In this document: one piece after another, positions 35,605 to 42,326 of the stretch
How positions within the stretch are numbered: the stretch's first letter is position 1
Layout: every line of letters starts with the position of its first letter
NCBI RefSeq assembly: GCF_002234915.1
Contig: NZ_NEWD01000041.1
Span: forward strand, 21-64,020
Direction of reading: 5' to 3'
From: Bifidobacterium vansinderenii
GTDB taxonomy: Bacteria; Actinomycetota; Actinomycetes; Actinomycetales; Bifidobacteriaceae
DNA: 64,000 nucleotides
Translations under genes and position numbers: made by a program
Notes under the pieces: model-generated
Seen by the model: only the letters and a program-made list of their open reading frames with translations
Told to the model about the DNA's origin: nothing
The model's database searches: none

Positions 35605-35646
35605 AAACCCGGTTGTCATTACCCAATGGCAGCCGGGTTTTTCTGT
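35605..35646 (+). terminator. rpsA terminator
   Basis: A 16-bp stem (35605-35620 against 35625-35640; AAACCCGG / CCGGGTTT at the base) with a 4-nt loop, followed by a T-rich run. Confidence 0.88.
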
Positions 35647-35717
35647 AAACTGAAAACATTCGAGTCGAAGGCGGCCGAGGGCAAGGACGCCCTATGGCGC
35701 GATGTGAGGAGATGAGA

Positions 35718-36344
35718 ATGTTCACTCGTGTGGGTCTTACCGGGGGTATCGCGGCCGGGAAAAGCACCGTGGCCAAGCGATTCGTGCAGCTTGGCGCCTA
35801 TGTGATCGATTACGATCAGCTGGCCCGGCAGGCGGTGGCCAAGGGCAGCGAGGGGCTTGATCAGGTGATACAGCGATTCGGTCGTCGTGCCCGTGGCCGT
35901 GACGGCGAGATGAACAGGGCGTGGGTGTCGGCCCACGTGTTCTCCGATCCGGAGAAGCTGCAGGAGCTCAACGACATCGTGCATCCGATCGTGTTCCGTG
36001 AGGCCGGTCGTCTGGAATACCAGTGGCTTGATACGCACCCCGAGCCGAAGGACGGCACCCGCAGACTGGTGGTTCATGACATACCGCTGCTGGTGGAAAC
36101 CTCGAGGTGGGACTATTTCGATGCGATCATCACCGTCGAGGCGCCCAAGGAGACCCGTATTCGTCGCATGATCCGCAACCGAGGCATGAAGCGTGAGGAC
36201 GCCGTGGCGCGTATCAACAATCAGGCGTCGCAGCAGCAGCGGTTCGACATCTGCGACTATGTGATCGACTCCACCAAACCGCTAGAACAAATGTTTGAAG
36301 ATGTTGATAGGCTGTATCACGTACTGACGCATCCGTCGTACTGA
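35718..36344 (+). CDS. coaE: dephospho-CoA kinase
   Basis: 208 residues. The ATG at 35718 is 6 nt after GAGGAG; in-frame ATGs at 35694 and 35712 are less well placed. It phosphorylates dephospho-CoA in the last step of CoA synthesis. The P-loop is VGLTGGIAAGKSTVAKRF, then IDYDQLARQAV, VHDIPLLVETSRWDYFDAIITVEAP and the lid RMIRNRGMKREDAVARINNQASQQQR. The gene lies between rpsA and uvrB, an arrangement common in Actinobacteria. Confidence 0.94.
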   Translation: MFTRVGLTGGIAAGKSTVAKRFVQLGAYVIDYDQLARQAVAKGSEGLDQVIQRFGRRARGRDGEMNRAWVSAHVFSDPEKLQELNDIVHPIVFREAGRLEYQWLDTHPEPKDGTRRLVVHDIPLLVETSRWDYFDAIITVEAPKETRIRRMIRNRGMKREDAVARINNQASQQQRFDICDYVIDSTKPLEQMFEDVDRLYHVLTHPSY

Positions 36345-36415
36345 TCGTACTGATGATCACGCACTGATGATCGCGAACGACGGGTGCCGCATGAAGCAGA
36401 CACCGGGGGCATTGT

Positions 36416-38530
36416 ATGGGCTACAACATCGAACGAACCAACCGTCCTTTCGTGGTCAAATCGCCATATCAGCCGAGCGGTGATCAGCCGGCGGCGATCG
36501 AGGAACTCGCCACGCGCATCGAGAACGGCGAGAATGATGTGGTGCTCATGGGAGCCACCGGCACGGGCAAGACCGCCACGACGGCATGGCTCATCGAACG
36601 TCTGCAGCGGCCCACGCTCATTCTCGAGCCGAACAAGACGCTGGCGGCGCAGTTGTGCGCGGAGTTCCGCGAGCTTATGCCCGACAATGCCGTGAGCTAC
36701 TTCGTGAGCTACTACGACTACTATCAGCCCGAGGCGTACATTCCCCAGACCGATACGTATATCGAGAAGGACTCCAACATCAACGACGACGTGGAGCGAC
36801 TGCGCCACGCCGCCACGGCGAACCTGCTCACGCGACGCGACTGCGTGGTCGTGGCCACCGTCAGCTGCATCTACGGTCTGGGCACCCCCGAGGAATATGC
36901 GGGACGCATGCTGTTCCTCAAGGAGGGGCAGGAGATCAACCGCGACGATCTGCTGCGCACGTTCGTCGACATGCAGTACAAGCGCAACGACATCGCGTTC
37001 ACCCGAGGCACGTTCCGTGTGCGCGGCGACACGGTGGAGATCATTCCCGTGTATGAGGAGCTTGCGGTGCGCATCGAGTTCTTCGGCGATGAGATCGATC
37101 GCATCTCCACGCTCCACCCGCTCACCGGCGACGAGATCGCACACGAAAGCGAGGTGCACATCTTTCCGGCCTCGCATTACGTGGCCGGACCGGAGCGCAT
37201 GCAGCGCGCGCTCAAGACCATCCGTGAGGAACTCGACGATCGCGTGGCCGTGCTGAAGAAGCAGGGCAAGGATCTGGAAGCGCAGCGTCTCACCCAGCGC
37301 ACCACCTACGATCTGGAGATGCTGTCGCAGATCGGCGTATGCCAGGGTGTGGAGAACTATTCCCGTCACTTCGACGGTCGCGAGCCCGGCACGCCGCCGC
37401 ACACGCTGCTGGACTTCTTCCCCGACGACTTCCTGCTCGTCATCGACGAGTCGCATGTGACGATTCCGCAGATCGGCGCCATGTACGAGGGCGACGCCTC
37501 ACGCAAGCGCACGCTGGTGGAACACGGCTTCCGTCTGCCCAGCGCCATGGACAACCGTCCGCTCAAATGGGACGAGTTCCTTGACCGCATCGGCCAGACC
37601 GTCTACCTGTCCGCCACCCCCGGCGACTACGAGCTGGGGCTGTCCGACGGCGTGGTGGAACAGATCATCAGGCCTACGGGACTGGTCGATCCCAAGATCG
37701 ACGTACGTCCGGTTGAGGGACAGGTGGACGACCTTCTTGGCGAGATCAAGGATCGCGTGGCCAGGAACGAACGCGTGCTCGTCACCACGCTGACCAAGAA
37801 GATGGCCGAGGATCTCACCGATTATCTGCTGGAGCGGGACATCAAGGTGGAGTATCTGCACTCCGACGTGGACACGCTGCGACGCGTGGAGCTGCTGCGC
37901 GAGCTGCGCGAGGGCAAGATCGACGTGATCGTGGGCATCAACCTGCTCAGGGAGGGCCTCGACCTGCCTGAGGTTTCGCTCGTGGCGATATTGGACGCAG
38001 ACAAGGAGGGCTTCCTGCGGTCCTATCGTTCGCTGATCCAGACCATTGGCCGTGCGGCGCGAAACGTGTCCGGAACGGTGATCATGTACGCGGATCGACG
38101 GACCGAGGCCATGACCAAGGCCATCAACGAGACGAACCGTCGTCGCGCGAAGCAGATCGCCTACAACAAGGAGCATGGCATCGATCCCAAGCCGCTGATC
38201 AAGAAGATCAGCGACGTCAACGACATGCTCGCCAAGGAGGACGTCGACACCCAGACACTGCTGGAGGGCGGCTATCGCAACGCCAACAAGGCCGGCAACT
38301 CGCATCTGGGTGTGCCGGGCGCGTCCTCGCCGGACGAGGCCCAGAGGCGCCACCGCGACCTGCTGTCCGCCGGTCTGCCGGCCCAGGATCTCGCCGATCT
38401 CATCCGACAGCTCAGCGAGCAGATGCACACGGCCGCCGAGCAGCTGCAGTTTGAGCTCGCGGCCCGTCTTCGTGATGAGATCCGCGATCTCAAGAAGGAG
38501 CTGCGGCAGATGACCGAGGCGAACAAATAG
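36416..38530 (+). CDS. uvrB: excinuclease ABC subunit B
   Basis: 704 residues. This is the damage-verifying helicase of nucleotide excision repair. Walker A is [15 protein letters not shown], the beta-hairpin region is [22 protein letters not shown], the Walker B/DEAD-like box is [20 protein letters not shown], and motif VI is [15 protein letters not shown]. The C-terminal UVR domain ([32 protein letters not shown]) contacts UvrC. No Shine-Dalgarno or -10 is clear at the ATG, but conservation begins at [25 protein letters not shown]. Confidence 0.97.
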   Translation: MGYNIERTNRPFVVKSPYQPSGDQPAAIEELATRIENGENDVVLMGATGTGKTATTAWLIERLQRPTLILEPNKTLAAQLCAEFRELMPDNAVSYFVSYYDYYQPEAYIPQTDTYIEKDSNINDDVERLRHAATANLLTRRDCVVVATVSCIYGLGTPEEYAGRMLFLKEGQEINRDDLLRTFVDMQYKRNDIAFTRGTFRVRGDTVEIIPVYEELAVRIEFFGDEIDRISTLHPLTGDEIAHESEVHIFPASHYVAGPERMQRALKTIREELDDRVAVLKKQGKDLEAQRLTQRTTYDLEMLSQIGVCQGVENYSRHFDGREPGTPPHTLLDFFPDDFLLVIDESHVTIPQIGAMYEGDASRKRTLVEHGFRLPSAMDNRPLKWDEFLDRIGQTVYLSATPGDYELGLSDGVVEQIIRPTGLVDPKIDVRPVEGQVDDLLGEIKDRVARNERVLVTTLTKKMAEDLTDYLLERDIKVEYLHSDVDTLRRVELLRELREGKIDVIVGINLLREGLDLPEVSLVAILDADKEGFLRSYRSLIQTIGRAARNVSGTVIMYADRRTEAMTKAINETNRRRAKQIAYNKEHGIDPKPLIKKISDVNDMLAKEDVDTQTLLEGGYRNANKAGNSHLGVPGASSPDEAQRRHRDLLSAGLPAQDLADLIRQLSEQMHTAAEQLQFELAARLRDEIRDLKKELRQMTEANK

Positions 38531-38594
38531 GGCAGGCGCCTATCGTTTCGTGACGAAAACGCTGCGGCGATTTCGTCCGGTCACCTACGGTCCG

Positions 38595-38608
38595 TATGAT
38601 GGTGACCC
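38595..38608 (+). promoter_or_regulatory. -10 element for a leaderless terC-like transcript
   Basis: TATGAT (38595-38600) is followed by 8 nt and the ATG at 38609. Upstream, at 38544-38561, is a near-palindrome with CGTTT / AAACG arms. Confidence 0.45.
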
Positions 38609-39601
38609 ATGGCTGAGACTCCACTATGGTTTATGGTGAGTGCCTTCGCGGTGCTCGCCGTGTTCTTTATCGTCGATCTGCTGATCATCGGTCGTCGTCC
38701 TCATGTGCCCTCCACTGCTGAATGCGTGCGACACATCGCGTTCTTCGTGGTCATGGCACTGATCTTCGGCGGACTCATCTGGGCCGTGGCTGGTTCCAAG
38801 CCGGCCCTGGAGTTCTATTCCGGTTGGCTTACCGAGTATTCGCTCAGCATCGACAATCTGTTCGTGTTCGTCATCATCATGGCGAATTTCGCGGTTCCGA
38901 AGCAGTTGCAGAAGTTCGTGCTGTCGATCGGCATCACGATCGCGCTGGTGCTGCGCGGTATTTTCATTCTGCTCGGTGCCGCCATCATCACCCGGTTCAC
39001 GTGGGTGTTCTTCCTGTTCGGCGCGTTCCTGCTGGTCACCGCGTTCAAGCTCGCCTTCGGCAAGGACGATGACGAGGAATACCATGAGAACGCGCTGATC
39101 GCCACGCTGCGCAAGGTGATCCGCATCTCCGACGACTACGACGGCGAGAAGCTGCGGACCACCAAAAACGGCGTGAAGTACTGGACGCCCATGCTCATCG
39201 TGTTCCTTGCGATCGGCACCACCGACGTGATGTTCGCCTTCGATTCCATTCCCGCGATCTTTGGTCTGACCAAGGATCCGTTCATCGTGTTCACCTCCAA
39301 CGTCTTCGCCCTGCTGGGCCTGCAGCAGCTGTACTTCCTGCTCGGCGCTCTGCTCGACAAGCTCGTGTACCTGCCGATCGGCCTGTCCGTGGTGCTTGGC
39401 TTCATCGGCGTCAAGCTGATCATGGAGGCCCTGCACGCCAACACGCTGCCGTTCATCAACGGCGGCCATCCCATCCACGCCGTTCCCGAGGTGCCCACGT
39501 GGCTTTCGCTTGCGGTGATCGTGCTGTCGATCGGCATCGCGTCCGCCGCCAGCGTCATCAAGATGAAGTCGATGGAGAAGGCGAAGGATTCGCAGGACTG
39601 A
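38609..39601 (+). CDS. TerC-family integral membrane protein
   Basis: 330 residues with about nine membrane helices. The acidic intramembrane motifs typical of the family are GWLTEYSLSIDNLFVFVIIMANF and AIGTTDVMFAFDSIPAIFGLTKDPFIVFTSN, followed by VYLPIGLSVVLGFIGVKLIMEALHANTLPFI. TerC proteins were named for tellurite resistance and several act in Mn2+ export or metallation of secreted proteins. There are no ter genes nearby, so a metal-homeostasis role is more likely than tellurite resistance. A strong terminator follows. Confidence 0.93.
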   Translation: MAETPLWFMVSAFAVLAVFFIVDLLIIGRRPHVPSTAECVRHIAFFVVMALIFGGLIWAVAGSKPALEFYSGWLTEYSLSIDNLFVFVIIMANFAVPKQLQKFVLSIGITIALVLRGIFILLGAAIITRFTWVFFLFGAFLLVTAFKLAFGKDDDEEYHENALIATLRKVIRISDDYDGEKLRTTKNGVKYWTPMLIVFLAIGTTDVMFAFDSIPAIFGLTKDPFIVFTSNVFALLGLQQLYFLLGALLDKLVYLPIGLSVVLGFIGVKLIMEALHANTLPFINGGHPIHAVPEVPTWLSLAVIVLSIGIASAASVIKMKSMEKAKDSQD

Positions 39602-39701
39602 TCTGCTGATTCATGATCCGTTGATACCGCGTTATGCAGGACGTTCGCGTGTTTCCGCAGGGATGACACGCACGGACGAATGCCGCGCATGACGATGTTT
39701 C

Positions 39702-39758
39702 AGGTCTTCGTCCATGGCCGGCCGGTAATCGGTCGTCATGGACGAAGACCTTTGTTTT
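39702..39758 (+). terminator. terminator after the TerC-family gene
   Basis: A perfect 15-bp stem AGGTCTTCGTCCATG / CATGGACGAAGACCT (39702-39716, 39737-39751) with a 20-nt loop, followed by TTGTTTTT. Confidence 0.92.
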
Positions 39759-39795
39759 TGCCGTTTTGAGCACGATGACACGAAAGTGCCCACTA

Positions 39796-39809
39796 TGTGA
39801 ACGCTCACA
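39796..39809 (+). promoter_or_regulatory. LacI-family-type operator upstream of pyk
   Basis: TGTGA-ACGC-TCACA has perfect 5-bp arms; the 14-mer differs at one position from the idealised LacI-family operator TGTGAGCGCTCACA. It ends 20 bp upstream of the pyk -35. Bifidobacteria use global LacI-type regulators for sugar and glycolytic genes, so such a protein is the likely binder (inference). Confidence 0.5.
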
Positions 39810-39829
39810 CAACACACCATGATTGTGCC

Positions 39830-39857
39830 TTGCTCGGTCTGGAACAGCTAGTAAGCT
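39830..39857 (+). promoter_or_regulatory. pyk promoter
   Basis: -35 TTGCTC (39830-39835), a 16-nt spacer and -10 TAAGCT (39852-39857). The leader to the ATG is about 60 nt. The rest of the 321-bp gap (39602-39922) contains no gene. Confidence 0.5.
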
Positions 39858-39922
39858 ATTCCATGGCAACAGCGGGGAAACATCCTGTTCCTCGTTCCGT
39901 CTAGAAGAAATAGGCAGGCAAT

Positions 39923-41365
39923 ATGCGTAAAGCCAAGATCGTAGATACCATCGGACCGGCTACCGAATCCCTCGAGAACATCACCAAGCTCGTCGAGGCC
40001 GGCATGGACGTCGCTCGTCTGAACCGTTCTCACGGTACGCCTGAGGACCACCTCAGGGTCTACAACAACCTCCGCGAGGCCGGCAAGACCGTCGGTCGCA
40101 ACGTGGCTGCCCTGGTTGACCTGCAGGGTCCGAAGATCCGCTGCGGCTGGTTCAAGAAGAACGCTGATGGCGAGGACAAGGTCTACCTGAAGGCCGGCCA
40201 GGAGTTCACCATCACCACCGACGACATCGAAGGCGATGAGACCATCACCTCCACCACCTTCAAGGGTCTGCCCGGCGACTGCCACCCCGGCGACCCGATC
40301 CTGATCGATGACGGCAAGGTCCGTCTCGAGGTCACCAGCGTCGAGGGCAACAACGTGCACACCAAGGTCGTCGTGGCCGGCCCCGTCTCCTCCCACAAGG
40401 GCATCAACCTGCCCGGCGTGGCCGTGAGCCTGCCCGCTCTGACCGAGAAGGATGAGGCCGATCTGCGTTGGGCCATCCGCACCGGCGCCGACATCATCGC
40501 CATGTCCTTCGTGCGTTTCGCCACCGACATCGACCGCGCCCACGAGATCATGGACGAGGAGGGTCGTCGCATCCCGATCGTCGCCAAGATCGAGAAGCCG
40601 CAGGCTCTGGAGAACCTCGAGGACATCGTCAAGGCCTTCGACGGCATCATGGCCGCCCGTGGTGACATGGCCGTCGAGTGCCCGCTGGAAGAGGTCCCGC
40701 TGGCCACCAAGCGCATCATCGAGCTGGCCCGTAAGTACGCCAAGCCCGTGATCGTGGCCACCGAGGTGCTCGGCTCCATGGTCAACTCCCCGGTGCCGTC
40801 CCGCGCCGAGGCCTCCGACTGCGCCAACGCCGTGCTCGATGGCGCCGACGCCACCATGACCTCCAACGAGACCGCCGTCGGCAAGTACCCGACCGAGACC
40901 GTGGCCACCATGGCTCGCATCTCCGAGTACGCCACCTCCCACGGCTTCGACCGCATCCCGGAGCTCAAGGGCCTCGACATGTCCAAGTCCGGCGCCGTGT
41001 CCTCCGCTGCCGTGGATCTGGCCGACAAGCTCAACGCCAAGGCCATCGTCGCCTTCACCCAGACCGGCGACACCGTGCACCGCATCGCCCGTGAGCGTCC
41101 GGCCGCCCCGATCTACGGTCTGACCTCCAACGAGCACACCTACCACTGGCTGGCTCTGAGCTGGGGCACCGAGGCCTTCCTGCTGGACAAGGATTACCAC
41201 GACATGACCCGCAAGGAGATCATGGCCCTCACCGACGCCACGCTGAAGGCCGCCGGCAAGGTCGAGGACGGCGACCACATCGTCGTGCTCAGCTGCTCCA
41301 AGGGCGACCACAAGCCCGGCAGCACCGACTCCATCTACGTGCACACTGTCGGCAGCACCAAGTGA
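39923..41365 (+). CDS. pyk: pyruvate kinase
   Basis: 480 residues, the usual length without an extra C-terminal domain. It converts PEP and ADP to pyruvate and ATP. The N-terminus MRKAKIVDTIGPATES is followed by substrate-binding VARLNRSHG, QGPKIRCGWF, the catalytic-lysine segment VAKIEKPQALENLEDI, MAARGDMAVE, the K+/Mg2+ region and ATEVLGSMVNSPVPSRAEASD. Strong codon bias indicates high expression. A LacI-type operator and a promoter lie upstream and a long hairpin follows. The order pyk - tRNA - pdtaR - polA is actinobacterial. Confidence 0.97.
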   Translation: MRKAKIVDTIGPATESLENITKLVEAGMDVARLNRSHGTPEDHLRVYNNLREAGKTVGRNVAALVDLQGPKIRCGWFKKNADGEDKVYLKAGQEFTITTDDIEGDETITSTTFKGLPGDCHPGDPILIDDGKVRLEVTSVEGNNVHTKVVVAGPVSSHKGINLPGVAVSLPALTEKDEADLRWAIRTGADIIAMSFVRFATDIDRAHEIMDEEGRRIPIVAKIEKPQALENLEDIVKAFDGIMAARGDMAVECPLEEVPLATKRIIELARKYAKPVIVATEVLGSMVNSPVPSRAEASDCANAVLDGADATMTSNETAVGKYPTETVATMARISEYATSHGFDRIPELKGLDMSKSGAVSSAAVDLADKLNAKAIVAFTQTGDTVHRIARERPAAPIYGLTSNEHTYHWLALSWGTEAFLLDKDYHDMTRKEIMALTDATLKAAGKVEDGDHIVVLSCSKGDHKPGSTDSIYVHTVGSTK

Positions 41366-41419
41366 ACTCGTAGATGACCTAGCGGTGTACAGCCGCTGAA
41401 CGGTGTCTTACGACATGCA

Positions 41420-41465
41420 TTGGGCCCATTCGCGTGGCGAAACACGCGGATGGGCCCAAACTTTT
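41420..41465 (+). terminator. pyk terminator
   Basis: A 17-bp stem with one mismatch (41420-41436 against 41443-41459; arms TTGGGCCCAT... / ...ATGGGCCCAA), a 6-nt loop, then ACTTTTG. Confidence 0.88.
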
Positions 41466-41504
41466 GTGTCGCGGAGACAAATGGTGTACCCTCTCTTAAG
41501 GATT

Positions 41505-41578
41505 GCCCCGGTATCCCAATTGGTAGAGGAGACAGCCTCAAAATCTGTACAGTGTGGGTTCGAGTCCCACCCGGGGCA
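41505..41578 (+). tRNA. tRNA with Leu anticodon CAA and a class I (short variable loop) body
   Basis: 74 nt. The acceptor is GCCCCGG / CCGGGGC with discriminator A. The D arm is short, the anticodon stem ACAGC / TCTGT has a C-T mismatch next to the loop, and the loop CTCAAAA gives anticodon CAA. The variable loop is only 5 nt (ACAGT), and the T arm is GTGGG-TTCGAGT-CCCAC. A normal bacterial tRNA-Leu has a long variable arm, as does the TAA one at 6484, so the body does not match the anticodon's usual class. A TACCCT box precedes it. Confidence 0.88.
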
Positions 41579-41712
41579 CTGACGTGACGGTTGCTGGTAC
41601 GCGCCTGCAATCGTTTACGTGATGAATGTATTGCGTTGCAGAGTGCGTGATTTGAATTGGTTACGATGATGTAACGTGATTCAGTATGGTTCCAAACGCG
41701 AAAGGGACGGAT

Positions 41713-42318
41713 ATGTCTGATATGGATGCGCTGTCGGAGGATTCGAAGGGACGCACCGTCGTCGTGGCCGAGGATGAGGCCCTGATTCGTCTTGATATCG
41801 TCGAGTCGTTGCGCGCCGCCGGCTATGACGTGGTCGGTGAGGCGGCCAGCGGCCAGGAGGCCGTGGATCTAGTCCGCGAACTGGTCCCCGATGTCGTCGT
41901 CATGGATGTGAAGATGCCCGGCAAGGACGGCATCACCGCCGCCAAGGAGATCGCCGAGGAAAACCTCGCCCCTGTGGTCATGCTCACCGCGTTCTCCCAG
42001 CAGAACCTCGTGGAGAAGGCCGCCGACGCCGGCGCCATGGCCTACGTGGTCAAGCCGTTCGTTCCCGAAAAGCTGTTCCCGTCCATTGAAGTGGCCATCA
42101 GCCGTTTCGACCAGATGAACGCCCTGCGTGACGAGGTCTCCGACATGAAGGCCCGCTTCGAGGCTCGCAAGCGTGTCGACCGCGCCAAGGGCCTGCTGAT
42201 GGAGAACATGGGTCTCACCGAGTCCGAGGCGTTCCGCTGGATTCAGAAGACGTCGATGGATCGCCGTCTGACCATGCAGGAAGTCGCCGACGCGGTCATC
42301 GAGCAGGTGCAGGGCTGA
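41713..42318 (+). CDS. pdtaR: PdtaR-like response regulator with ANTAR RNA-binding domain
   Basis: 201 residues. The ATG at 41713 follows AAAGGGA. The receiver domain (residues ~14-130) has AEDEALIRLD, phospho-Asp65 (VVVMDVKMPG), MLTAFSQ and VKPF. A short coiled coil links to the ANTAR domain (~145-200; RAKGLLMENMGLTESEAFRWIQKTSMDRRLTMQEVADAVIE). ANTAR proteins bind paired RNA hairpins to prevent transcription termination. The cognate kinase PdtaS is at 9565-11046. It is followed closely by polA. Confidence 0.95.
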   Translation: MSDMDALSEDSKGRTVVVAEDEALIRLDIVESLRAAGYDVVGEAASGQEAVDLVRELVPDVVVMDVKMPGKDGITAAKEIAEENLAPVVMLTAFSQQNLVEKAADAGAMAYVVKPFVPEKLFPSIEVAISRFDQMNALRDEVSDMKARFEARKRVDRAKGLLMENMGLTESEAFRWIQKTSMDRRLTMQEVADAVIEQVQG

Positions 42319-42326
42319 GTCGATCC

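Noticed and set aside
34070-35776. 568-aa frame antisense to rpsA
   Set aside because: Shadow frame from biased codons; low-complexity Leu/Val/Asp content and no RBS.
38544-38561. CGTTT/AAACG near-palindrome before the TerC gene as an Mn riboswitch or operator
   Set aside because: Too short and without riboswitch structure; it may only be uvrB trailer sequence.
39848-41344. 498-aa antisense frame opposite pyk
   Set aside because: Gly/His/Val-rich low-complexity shadow of the pyk coding strand.
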